Assembly (NCBI GenBank): GCA_003194525.1
Contig: NBIV01000013.1
Coordinates: 310,001-374,000 of the forward strand
Source of the DNA: Gracilariopsis chorda
Taxonomy: Eukaryota; Rhodophyta; Florideophyceae; Gracilariales; Gracilariaceae
Direction: 5' to 3'
Length of the DNA stretch: 64,000 nt
The notes beneath the pieces are model-generated. The model did no database searches. It was not told where the DNA came from and saw only the letters and a list, made by a program, of their open reading frames with translations. Positions 54,613 through 64,000 of the stretch are shown one piece after another; positions within the stretch are counted from its first letter, which is position 1, and every line of letters starts with the position of its first letter. A program made the translations under genes and the position numbers.

Positions 54613-57600
54613 GAGCGTTCTCTGTCATACGTTCCGGCTGTGCCGTGGTGTCCCAGGCTACTGGGGGATTGCCTAAGGCTAACTCTGGTACACCGGCGTT
54701 GTGGTTAAAATTCCCCTTTGGGGGGTTCCGGGCAGTTGCCGATGCCACCCTTTTCAGGGGCCTTGCCGCTAAGCGCGGTGCACCGTCTCCATGAGGAGGG
54801 GCAGCGTCCGGTACGACCGGTTTCGAGCGTGCGATGGCGCCCGTTTTTCCCGAGTTCCTCGGTTCTTCGCAGCAGCGTTGCGGAAGTTGGCGCGAATTAT
54901 TCCCCGGAGCGGGGGCTTCGATTCCGTCGACGACGGGAGGCGTTTCCGGCGCTTGCGCGCCAGGGCCTGAACCTTCAACTGCGGCTTGGCCACCTTTTTC
55001 CCCAAGAGGGGTGTGGGTATTTCCCAGCGGCGCTGGCGTATCTGGGCGCCCCTTCTCCGCGGGACGCGGGTCTGCTGGACCTAATTGGACCGCTTCTGCG
55101 GGCGCGTCTGCCAATGGCGGCTTCGATGCATCGCTCTGCTCAGGGGATTGGGGGCGATCGTCACCATACTCCCGTATCGGGGATCCTTCCCTGACAGGGG
55201 TGTGTGGTAGTTGCGCTTCAACCTCCCGTATAGCACGTTATAATAGCCGCTCCTGCGGGGCCTGCGCGTCTGGTTGTTGTTGCGCAGCACTGCCCGAGAA
55301 CGGGGGATTAGTGTCGTGTGACATACTCCGTGCTCCACGGTCAGTGTTCCGTATGTTACGTGTTTCCCGTTGCGATGGTGATATCGTTCCTCGAAAACGA
55401 GTGTTCTCCTCCCCCTCCTTAGACGGAGCGGCGGGATAAGGGATAACATTCCCCGCCTGGCGGGCATAAATTCGCGCCAGGGGGGCGGGCGTGGTAGGGG
55501 CGGGCGCTGAGAGGCCTGAATTACCCGGCTGAGCCGGTGAGTCCGACAGGGTCGGTAGGTCTGAGAGTCCCCGGCCAGGGTGTGGTAGTACCGTAGGCCT
55601 AGTACTCCCGGATGATTCCGGTGTTGCAGAGTCCGTAAAAACGGGGTTGCCTGGATCCAGGACTACCTCTGACGAGGGAGGAGGGGCAAGGACAACACGA
55701 TCACGGGAAATCCGTTCGTGCGTGTCGCCCATCTCTACCACGACAGTGTCGGTGTTCACAGAGATGACCTTGAATGGTCCATCCGCCACAGGCGAGAGTT
55801 TATGGCGCTTCTCCCGTTCCGGGTTGTAGTACTCCTTCCTGATGAAGACGTAGTTATTCGCCCGAATCGGGGACGGTTTCCCTCGCAAGCGAGCATCAAA
55901 ATCCCGCTTGAAAGCGGCTTGGGCCCGTGCCATCGACATCCGCGCAGCGGGGACCAGCTTGGAAAGCCATTGCATCCATTGCTGCCTGTAGATACCCACT
56001 AATGGGAAATTGGCCAAGGTAGCTTGGGGTTCCAGCGCCACAGGCGGGGGTGTTCTAGATAGAACCAACTCGAATGGCGAAACTCCGGTAGTCCGGTGTA
56101 CCTGCGTATTGTACGCGTAGGTTACCGCATCAGCGTAGAGATCCCAATTCGTTGGGTGGTCAGCGACGTAGGAACGTAACGCCGCGAGTAACGTCCGGTT
56201 AAACCGTTCAACTTGCCCATTACACTGGGGGGTGGTAAGTAGTCGTGAACAAGTTCTTGACATCCAGGATGCGACAAACATCCTGGAAGAACTTTCTCAC
56301 GAACTGCTTCCCGTTGTCGGAGAGCACCTCCACAGGGGGACCGTAGACAAAAATCCAGTGCGTCACCAGAGCCTGGGCCACCGTGAGAGCGGTTATCCTC
56401 CGAAGAGGGACAGTCCGTACCAGCTTAGAAAAGCGGTCGGTGATGACAAGTAGAAACTTGTTTCCACGTTTTGTGGTGAGTAGTGGTCCGAGAAGATCAA
56501 TTGCGATAAACTCGAGTGGCGCCCTTGCGGGGAATAGTTTCATCTTCTTCGCATTTTTGCGGAGTTTGACGCGATTCTTCGCGCATTCGCTACAAAACCG
56601 CACAGTTGTGTAGCAATCCACCGCCATGGCGGGCCAATAGAAATCCCTTCGCAGGGTTAGGTAGAGTTTCCTCCCACCTGGGTGACCTCCAATGGGGGCG
56701 TAGTGTGATAGATGTAACACCCGCGACTGCAGGGAATGAGGTACCACAATCTGTGGGCGGGCTTCGACCTTCCTTACGAGTTAGCCTTTGTCGTTTACCC
56801 CGAAAGGGAGATCTTCACCACCGTTAAGACGGGCACGAATCCTCGTACAGAATGGGTCGCCGAATTGTTCTCGGATCATTTCTTCCGATGATACCGGTAC
56901 AAAGTTTCCCGGTAACGGGTTCTCAGGTTCATCTCGCGATGCGAGTAGTTCGCCAAAATCAGCATCCTCGTCCCAGTTTTCTGGCCCAGCCTCGACGGCA
57001 CATTCCGGATCATCCGGTTCTATGGCCATGAAACATGGGACTTCATCATCCTCCGTTGGGAGTGCTTCCCCACTTGTGGGTAACCGCGACAGAGCGTCGG
57101 CTTGGGTGTTCTGCGCGCCGTTCTTATAAATGACTTGAAAGTCATATTCCGCGAGGCGGAGTCTCCAGCGCATGAGGCGTCCCGATGGGTCGGAGATATT
57201 CATTAACCACCTCAATGAGGAATGATCCGTGTACACGGTGAAGTGAACTCCCATAAGGTAGGGGCGCAAAGTGGTCATCGCCCATACGACGGCGAGGCAC
57301 TCCTTCTCCGATACGGAGTAGTTCCGCTCATGAACATTGAGCGAGCGCGACCAATAACCAATTGGATGTCGTTCCCCCTCGGGGGTGGTTTGAAAAAGAG
57401 CACACCTGACTTGGTAGTCGCTCGAGTCCGTATCTACGGAGTATGGCAAGCCAAGTTTTGGAAGATGTAGGATTGGTGCTGATGTGACAGCCTCCTTCAA
57501 GGAGTTAAAAGCTTCCGATTGCTCGGGGGTCATTGTTCCCAGTTTTGGGGGGTTCCCCTTTCGCAACGACGCGTTTAGGGGCGCCGCAGTATCCGAAAAA

Positions 57601-57698
57601 TTCGGGATAAACCGTCGATAGACGTTGACCAGCCCCAAAAAGGAGCGCAGTTCCGTTTTAGTACGGAGTTCTTTCGCCTCAACGAGGGATTTGAGCAT
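54425..57698 (-). pseudogene. E-element pol: RT end, RNase H, integrase, long linker
   Basis: 57698-56781 carries the RT thumb/connection (ELRSFLGLVNVYRRFIPNF) and RNase H (VDTDSSDYQVRCALFQT, YWSRSLNVHERNYSVSEKECLAVVWAM). After one in-frame TAA, 56747-56220 carries the integrase HHCC finger (H-x-H, CSEC) and catalytic D residues (AIDLLGP, LSDNGKQF). A frameshift near 56225 leads to 56281-55238 with the Glu motif NGQVERFNRT and the IN C-terminal SH3-like part (YVFIRKEYYNPEREKRHKLS). A Pro/Ala-rich linker follows, with LPHPGRGLSDLPTL shared with B, running about 370 residues to the chromodomain. All DDE residues are intact. Confidence 0.85.
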
Positions 57699-57720
57699 TT
57701 CCTCAACTTGAGGGTAATTC

Positions 57721-59550
57721 CCTCATCGCGGAGTACGGTCAGCACGTCTCGGACGTGAGTGAGATGGTCGTCCAACGAGTTGGAGAAGATGATAATATCA
57801 TCAAGGTAGACCAGACAACTCCGCCACTTAAAGCGGTTGAGTAGAATATCTACTGCACGCTGAAAGGTGGCGGGGGCGTTGGTTAATCCAAATGGGATCC
57901 GCTAGAAGCGGTACGTTCCTGCGTGGCAGGTGAATGCGGTTTTGTCGCGATCCTCCTGTCTGAAAGGTACTTGCCAATATCCCCAATTGGCATCGAGAGC
58001 CGTGAAAACGGTGGCGTCTCCGAGGGAGTAAATACACTCGTCCATACGAAGGATAGGGTACGTGTCCCTAACAGTCACGGCATTGAGCCGGCGGTAGTCG
58101 ACAAAGAACCTCCAGGTTCCGTCGGCCTTCAAAGCCAGTACAACTGGGGATGCCCAGGGTGATTGAGCGGGCTCAATCACACCTGCGCGGAGCATCTTGC
58201 CCACTTGGGACTGCTCCTCTTCCCGAGCTTTCGGACCTGCCCTGTAAGGGGGTTGTGCAACCTGTCGCACACCGGGGAATAAATCGATCCGGTGTTCCGT
58301 TGCATTAATCTCACCAAGCGAGCCATCCCACATTGTGGTGAATTCCCGTAACATTGTACGGAGTTTGTCGCGGTGCGACTCTGGCACGTGGCTGAAGTCC
58401 AGCGCTTCAAGTGCCTTTTCCGGATCAATCAGGTCGTTGCTCGATGGAGCATTGTCCTGTGGAACAGGTGTGGTTCGCGATTCCGAGTTACTCGGTGTGT
58501 TCGACGCTGAAGTAGCGGTTTCCTCCCCCTCCTTAGACTTGACGTCTTCGGACGGCGGGGCGAACTCCTCAGAAGAGGTGGTAACTCCGAGTAAATCGGC
58601 GGCTGTCATCTTCGTTGGCAGCATTCCCATAGGATAAGGGGTTACACTCCCAATTACTTGGTCTTTTACCAGATACTGGGAGTGTTTGCTAAGATTGGCA
58701 CCTAATATCCGGAAAGGAACGTCCGGGGAAATGGAGACAATTGCATTAGCTAGCGCCAGCTGGGATTTCTCGTACAAAGAGGCGAGGGGTTGTATAACCC
58801 AAAGACCGTGTTGACGGGAATTTACATGCACCCGGACTTGGGACTCAGGTGGTATAGAAACAGAGGCAGCGACGCGGAGCTTGGTGAACTCGCAGGACGC
58901 GGGCGGTGGTTCCTGCGCAGCAGGGAGCGGAACTTGTTTCCGAGAGGACCGCTTTAGCGGGCGGCGGACAATCGGAACCGACGATCCGTCGTCAAGTTCT
59001 ACACCCCTGAGGCGGGGCCTGATTGCGTCGACAAATCTGTTGCAGTAATCACATCCCAGTATGACTGGTGCTGCCAATGAACGGCAAATGATGAAGTCCA
59101 ACTTCACCACAGAGGTACCAAGTCTCACGAAGAGGTCCACTGTGCCCACCGTTTGTAACGGATTGTTGTTCGCATCCGAAATGTCGGGGACCGCGTCAGA
59201 GCGGATACAAGACCGCACAAGCGGGGGTAACAATGATTCCACAACAAAGTTGGGGCCTGCACCTGTATCCAGGACGGTGAGAAACCGCACCATAAACTGG
59301 GGATCAAGGCCAAGGTCGGCATAGACCTTGTAATTGCGCTTGGCCAAGACCAAGAATCTACCGGGAATCCGGGGATTTTTACTCCGTATCCACGGGCGAC
59401 GCAACACACCGAGGTGCGCAGAGTCCGCGTCAGCGGTGTCTTTCCTCGAGAGGACTTTCACCGGGGAGCGAGGCGAGGACGCCTCGGGCACCAACAAACT
59501 CTGGTCTGAGGACGCCTCTCCCAAAGGGGAGACTCCCTCAGTTAGTTTTC
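57721..59550 (-). pseudogene. E-element pol: protease and reverse transcriptase
   Basis: Enters from gag by the -1 frame. Protease: VLDTGAGPNFV, then IICRSLAAPVILGCDYCNRF. RT: SPWASPVVLALKADGTWRFF, DANWGYWQVPFRQEDRDKTAF; one TAG at 57902-57904; then PFGLTNAPATFQRAVDILL and intact LVYLDDIIIFS (YLDD at 57797-57808). At about 57710 some 26 codons present in B between LKLKKC and KSLKEAK are deleted and the frame is shifted, an inactivating deletion. Confidence 0.85.
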
Positions 59551-59551
59551 C
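59525..59551 (-). promoter_or_regulatory. -1 ribosomal frameshift cassette, gag/pol junction of E
   Basis: On the minus strand G GAA AAC (59551-59545) abuts the gag stop TAA (59544-59542). After a 7-nt spacer that includes the stop comes GGGAG-T-CTCCC, overlapping the alternative hairpin CTCCC-CTTT-GGGAG. Pol is open in the -1 frame through this point (GGA AAA CTA ACT GAG). Confidence 0.55.
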
Positions 59552-61716
59552 GCCTTCTGCGGTGGGTTGGTTTCCTCGACAACGAGTGCTTCATCCCGTT
59601 GACGGGGGTTTCGATCCGCATAAGCGGGGGTCGCAACGGATGGTTGCGTGATCTCCCGAATCGGGGTGTATGAAGCTTGCCACGCACGCGGGGTCTGTGG
59701 TAGGGCATGGGAAAAGTCCGTTTTAGCACGGAGGTAGGAAGCCGTCGGGACGGAAAGTTTCTCCTCTGGAGTGAGGGTCTCATAATTTGCCACTACCTTG
59801 GCCATATCCTTCAGTGAGCAGATACAATGAGGCGAGGTATGACCATGGGCATAACAAAGGTGGCAAATGAGAGCTAACACCGTGACACGCGGATTATTAT
59901 TCCGAGTATCGGAGAAGCGAACCGCAGGGCGGGTGTCAGTCCATCCAGGCCGTTGATAACGGGAATGACCGTTTGAAAACGGGAGTCGTTGGGGTTGGAC
60001 CCGACCGTTACCACCGTATAGAACGGGATGTTCTGTTCCCGTATCACGGGTCATCTCCGTCGTCGACGGCAAATCACTGGTGGGTATCGACACACCATCC
60101 CCCTGCACTAAATGCACGGTATCAAATCCCTATCCAGGGCTCCCATCCGCAGTGAGCGGGGGTGAGGAAGCTTCGCTTTTTAGCCACAACGCCTTGGCGG
60201 ATTTAGACCGATTGTTTGGAGCCCTTGTACGAAATGCATCCCCTTCCGCTCGAGCGTGTTGGACCAGCTCGAGATAGGTGATCCTCCGCTTGTCCTCCAG
60301 ATAACGGGTAACTAAACTCCGGATTGCCGGGTCAAGACCATCGATGAACATGGTACAACGCTCCCCAGCGGGGTATACGGTATCACATCTGTGAAAAGCC
60401 TTGTTAAGGCGCACCGAGTAATCGGTCTCGGTCTCTCCAGCACGCTGGGGTGTATCTCGCAAAGCGAGGATAGCCTGCTGAATGGCGGTGTTTGTGGTGT
60501 AGGAGCGCAGAAGATACTGCACAGCCTCCCGCCAGCAAGCAACCCCTCCCTCGAAGGCACGAGAAGATCCTCTGACAGAGTTGTATTGGTCCTCCGCCAC
60601 TCCCCGTAAGAAATACGGTAAAGCCAAATAGGCTTGTTCCTCATTCATACTGAGGATATCGGCCACCGCTACGAAGCGGGATAAGAAATCCAGTACCAGG
60701 ACTGGGTCCTCTCCAGTAAAATACTGGTTGCGGAGCGAGAGCTGCATTCGCTTAATGCATTCTCGCACCTTTCCCGTACCACGGGGCGTACGTCCAAGTG
60801 ACGAATCTTCGAGCCGGTGCTACCGGTATGATAAAAGCTTCCGGTAATCTGGGTTTGTCGCTTTCAATTCCCGGAGACCGGGGTGTCTTCTCCCCTTCTG
60901 GCGGGTTCGGATCACACCTTTAGTGGCCGATGACCGCTTCGAGCGGGAGGAGTAGCCTCGCTTCTCGTCCTCCGAGTCGGAGTCCGAGGAGCTCGAGCTA
61001 ACCGAATGGTTTCGGGATGAGTCCGACGATGTCGAAGAATCAGATTCCGAATATTTTCGGTGGTGTTTCCGTCGATGATAGCGTTTCTTCTTCCCAGCAA
61101 GCTGGTCGTTATGCGATGCCTCGTTTACTGGATCATCCGGGGATGGTTTGTCCATGAGGACGAACTGCTCCAGCGTCTCCAGGCGGGCACCAATCCGATC
61201 AAATCGGGCTTCAACTCCTTCGATGAAGGTGGCGGGTTGTCCCAAACTCTCCAACACGGAGTTGACGTCAGACCGTAAAATACGGAGTTCCTAGGCGACC
61301 TCCTTTACGGGGGTTGCCAAGACCACCTCTTGGAGGGATTTTAGTTCCCCTACAAGGGTGTCATGGGCGGTCCACAGAGCGCGGACCTGGGATTCCAGGG
61401 AAGTCCTCCGGGGAGTGTTATCGCCCGTTCCATGGGGGCTTGAAGCCGCGACAGCGGGAGCAGGCTGGGGTGCCTGGGGCACTGCGGCAACAGCCGGAGT
61501 CGATGCTGCATTCCCCTGCAGGGGTGATAACGAGGGCAAAAGGAGGTTCCGGGGTTCCCGGTCGGGGGTATCATTCTGCAATGAAGCGGCGCCAGCACGG
61601 CTGGAACTTGTCCGTATAGGGATACGGGGTACGAACCGAACTTCGGAAGTGTCCGCGTTGTCGCAGGAGCGACTACGCCTAACCACTGGCTCCGCATCGG
61701 AGGGATTTCTCGACAT
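59542..61716 (-). pseudogene. E-element gag with premature stops
   Basis: One continuous frame of 725 codons broken by a few in-frame stops (at 61291, two near 60820 and one at 60130) but no frameshift. The N-terminal part is Pro/Ala-rich, then a Ser/Asp/Glu-rich stretch (SESDSSTSSDSSRNHSVSSS). The capsid-like domain is FTGEDPVLVLDFLSRFV, AYLALPYFLRGVAEDQYNSV, LNKAFHRCDTV, MFIDGLDPAIRSLV. An intact CCHC zinc knuckle C-x2-C-x4-H-x4-C lies at 59824-59865 (CHLCYAHGHTSPHC). Gap-free with B gag over the capsid-like part. Confidence 0.85.
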
Positions 61717-61801
61717 GAGAAAATACCGTTACAACGGGAAATGATCACGGAACTTCCGGCGAATGAAAACAACCCTCGTAAGAGGGAAAACAAAAAAACC
61801 G

Positions 61802-61820
61802 ATTCTAAGTCAGGAGACCA
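61802..61820 (-). other. primer binding site, element E
   Basis: Minus strand TGGTCTCCTGACTTAGAAT, 3 nt after the 5' LTR. Closely related sites follow the LTRs of A, B and C. Confidence 0.6.
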
Positions 61821-61823
61821 CTT

Positions 61824-62648
61824 TGTGGTGCAACGCCCCAAAGGGGAGAACCACCGAAAGACGTTCGGGATCTTTCCTCCGTGGAGGTGAACCCAGTTTG
61901 GTAGAGCCCCTCTAGGGGTGGCACGGCGGAGCCGGTTTGTAAGACCGAGGCCACCCTTCGCGACTAGCGCAAGAGGGTTTAGGACAAGAATCGGTACCCG
62001 CGAGAGCGGGAATGCGTCCTCGCCAGAGGTAGGTTTCCACGTAAGTGGGGGTGTGTGAGCGGATGCGCACACGAGAGCCGCGGATAGCGGGAGGTGCTAC
62101 CCTAAAAAGGGGAAAAGGAAGGGCGAAGAGGAGGAAGAGAGGACGAAGTGAGTCGCGAGAGCGACGGGGACGAACGGCGATGCCGGTAACAATATCCCTA
62201 TACAGGGCGAAGCACCAACGCAATTGGAATAATATGACTCCCAGTGATTGGTCCCTTTAGATGTGCAAGGGGGTTAGATGTCCCGTGGTTCACGGCGTTT
62301 CCCTCCAAGGAGGAGTAGAGCACGCGCGCAAGCGGTAACAACTAGAGCCAATTCCCCAGGTTGGGGTCTCTTGTTGGGGAAGGTTTACTGGTGCGACGGC
62401 AGTGCGCCGTCGCACTAAGTACTAGCTTCCCAGAAATGGGTGTTAAAATAATAAATAAAATCAACTAAAATACTCCATATTTCGTGGCAACATCCACTAC
62501 TGTGGCCAACCGCCAATTGACCCAAAACCGTGTCCCACGTGTCCATACCCACCATTGTGGGGCGTAGTTCATATACACACTACACAACCGATAATATCGG
62601 GAAGGCGTTCAAGTACCAAGAATCCCTCCCTGAGGGCGTTGCACTACA
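61824..62648 (-). repeat. 5' LTR of element E
   Basis: 825 bp, plus-strand reading TGTGGTGCAACGCCCC ... GGGCGTTGCACTACA. Contains about twenty short perfect hairpins, the longest a 10-bp stem around GTGCGACGGC (about 62391-62414). Confidence 0.9.
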
Positions 62649-62653
62649 GGAAG
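62649..62653. repeat. target site duplication of element E, right
   Basis: GGAAG, identical to 52909-52913. Confidence 0.9.
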
Positions 62654-63655
62654 CCCGACATCAATCCAATTATCGCCTAATCCGTACCATCGTGACATTC
62701 CTTCGTCAACACATAAGGCATGTTATGGCGTGACAAAAGACCGGCGATGGTCATTGATTGCCTTCACGAAATCTGTTACGAAGGACCAACGTGCGATTCC
62801 CTGTTCTTCAGTCACACCATTTCCACTGAAGCATGTTGAACTTCTAAGCATTTCAAATATGTTCTGTGACATCGCAAGACCAATACTTGGCTGAGGAATA
62901 AACTTAGAAAAAGGCTCGAGGCTCCAAAGATGCCGTCTGTTAGAGAACTCAATGCGAGTCATGAGGATAAGAATTCCAAAGAATTTGAGCAATTCTCCCC
63001 CTCAAGTCCTCCGAACGTCTTTGATTTCTAACCGAAAATTTGTTCTGTTCAATATGAACTGCAAATGTTGCATAGGGAACATCCAAAGAAAGAAATCGAA
63101 TGCACTCATGTTTGGAGGAACGTGACGCAGTGAGATAAAATCTTCGGCTGGGCCAATCACTTTCCACTGATGCATTTGCACACAACCCTTCAGAGGACTC
63201 AACATCGTACAGGTTTCCCACACACGACTATGAATCACAGTTGATTGGACAGGTGCATTTTCGCTTAATGAACTTGCTTGCGGCTGCAAAACGTGCATCT
63301 GAGATGGTGTTACAAGAGCATCTTCCTCCATATTTTGCGTATTAATGGGTTCAACTTCCTTAATAGGCTCTTCTACAGCATTCAATGCTTTGTCAACACC
63401 GGTACCTATTTTAAAACTAGATAGAGGTAGAGTTACTTTTTTTTATCGGTTCGGTAGACTAAACTTCACAGTCAGAAAAGTGAGATTTCGATTGTTGACT
63501 TTACGAATGTCAACATTGAGGACAGAACCGTGTACCGTTGATAACTTCCATAGAGATCCGTAATAATGTTTGCATTCAGCGTCATTTGTAACCAGACGAG
63601 CACGGCTGTTGACAGTTGTTCCAACAGTTCTGCGAAGATCTGTGGACGAGGCCAT
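62654..63655 (-). pseudogene. piggyBac-like transposase, N-terminal part
   Basis: One reading frame from an ATG at 63655 with in-frame stops at 63443-63445 (TAA), 63002-63004 (TGA) and 62723-62725 (TAA) and no frameshift. It has LLKFFGILILMTRIEF, RRHLWSLE, IGLAMSQNIFEMLRSSTCF and VTDFVKAIN, the typical N-terminal half of DDE_Tnp_1_7. After the last stop come CVDEGMSRW (first catalytic Asp) and VGLP at the insertion point; the frame resumes exactly at 52913. An overlapping frame from 63753 (MSSTPAALNH) could be an alternative 5' end. Confidence 0.8.
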
Positions 63656-63826
63656 TGTGTACGAATGTTGTTGACGATAGTGCTTGATGTGACAGCTACG
63701 ACTGTTGGTGATGTGTTGTGGACATGGTTTAGCGCTGCCGGCGTAGAAGACATGATGAGAAGATCAAAGTGAAAAAGTTTTTGGAAAAGTTTTAAGGTTT
63801 TGATAAAGTTCTAGAGTAATTAAAAT
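63656..63826. other. transposon 5' flank
   Basis: Between the transposase start and the right inner palindrome. Probably the transposase promoter on the minus strand; no motif recognised. Confidence 0.4.
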
Positions 63827-63868
63827 TGACCTCATATGAGGTCACTGGTCAGATAGACACTAGTAGGC

Positions 63869-63899
63869 AGTGCGGGGTAGGGATTCCCTACCCCGCACT
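63869..63899. repeat. 31-bp perfect inverted repeat at the transposon edge
   Basis: 15-bp arms AGTGCGGGGTAGGGA around a single T (63884), directly outside the TAGGC motif of the right piggyBac-like end. It could be a terminal hairpin or unrelated flanking sequence. Confidence 0.7.
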
Positions 63900-64000
63900 C
63901 CTGTTTCGCCGTCATCCTTACAGTAGCCTTATGGCTTTGGTATCCAGTTAGCGGTTATCTGCAACCCTTTGTAACCTCACATAATAATATGGTAGGCATA
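63900..64000. other. window edge
   Basis: 101 bp in which nothing is recognised. Confidence 0.4.

Larger units (their letters stand above)
52914..62648 (-). mobile_element. Ty3/gypsy chromovirus, element E (full length, inactive)
   Basis: 9,735 bp on the minus strand: 5' LTR 61824-62648, primer site 61802-61820, gag 61716-59542, pol from 59550, chromodomain about 54200, polypurine tract 53742-53756, 3' LTR 52914-53741. Perfect 5-bp duplication GGAAG on both sides, inside the piggyBac-like transposase. Gag-pol proteins are collinear with element B. Unlike B/D it has no antisense ORF: only about 250 bp separate chromodomain and LTR. The whole element is densely populated with short perfect hairpins. 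Confidence 0.92.
51270..63868. mobile_element. piggyBac-like DNA transposon carrying a nested chromovirus
   Basis: Bounded by inverted terminal regions sharing TGCCTA, TAGTGTCTATC, GACC and an inner palindrome TGACCTCATATGAGGTCA (51313-51330 left, 63827-63844 right). It encodes a piggyBac-family transposase on the minus strand, interrupted by element E. Exact ends and a TTAA duplication were not established. Without E the element would be about 2.9 kb. Confidence 0.7.

Noticed and set aside
53002-62260. Arg-rich ORFs in the E LTRs (for example 53002-53271 and 61912-62223, minus)
   Set aside because: Inside LTRs, overlapping the primer site or transposase frame boundaries, no domain; duplicated with the LTR.
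1-64000. CRISPR array, bacterial operons or rRNA genes
   Set aside because: No regularly spaced identical repeats or rRNA-like sequence seen; gene content is eukaryotic nuclear.

Overview
Nuclear DNA of a eukaryote with compact, almost intron-free genes packed between dense nested transposons. Housekeeping genes of eukaryotic type (DBP10/DDX54 helicase, EMC4, CMC4, TBCCD1, two PP4R1-like HEAT proteins) read as single uninterrupted ORFs. Together with the Ty3/gypsy and Ty1/copia load this suggests a florideophyte red alga of the Chondrus type. The host assignment is an inference from gene style and was not tested.

Bases 1-18.8 kb are the gene island: TBCCD1 (-), DDX54/DBP10 (-), EMC4 (+), PP4R1-like A (+), PP4R1-like B (-, convergent with its paralogue), a type I membrane protein with three related Cys-containing modules (+), and CMC4 (-). 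DDX54/EMC4 and PP4R1-B/membrane protein are divergent pairs sharing intergenic promoter regions.

Bases 19-64 kb are a transposon nest. The outermost layer is a decayed Ty1/copia element: 5' LTR near 19.9 kb, gag-like remnant to 20.7 kb, RNase H at 36.0-36.6 kb, 3' LTR from 46.9 kb. It contains (i) a 5' fragment of a C-type chromovirus (about 20.7-22.49 kb), (ii) a B-type chromovirus assembly between LTRs at 22.5 and 35.1 kb, which holds a third related LTR (D) and two copies of a conserved ORF running antisense to gag-pol, and (iii) a complete C-type chromovirus, 37,240-46,766. The copia 3' LTR is split by a pogo/Tigger-like DNA transposon (47,205-51,099), whose transposase is itself split by a solo LTR of family E. 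Next comes a piggyBac-like element (about 51.27-63.87 kb). Its transposase is cut in two by a complete 9.7-kb E-type chromovirus on the minus strand (52,914-62,648) flanked by a perfect 5-bp duplication GGAAG.

None of the transposons looks autonomous: stops, frameshifts or catalytic substitutions are visible in each. Signals that deserve follow-up are the extraordinary density of short perfect hairpins throughout element E, a matching -1 frameshift cassette at the gag/pol junction of B and E, the antisense accessory ORF of B/D with mostly synonymous divergence, and an unusual primer-binding site shared by all four chromovirus 5' ends.
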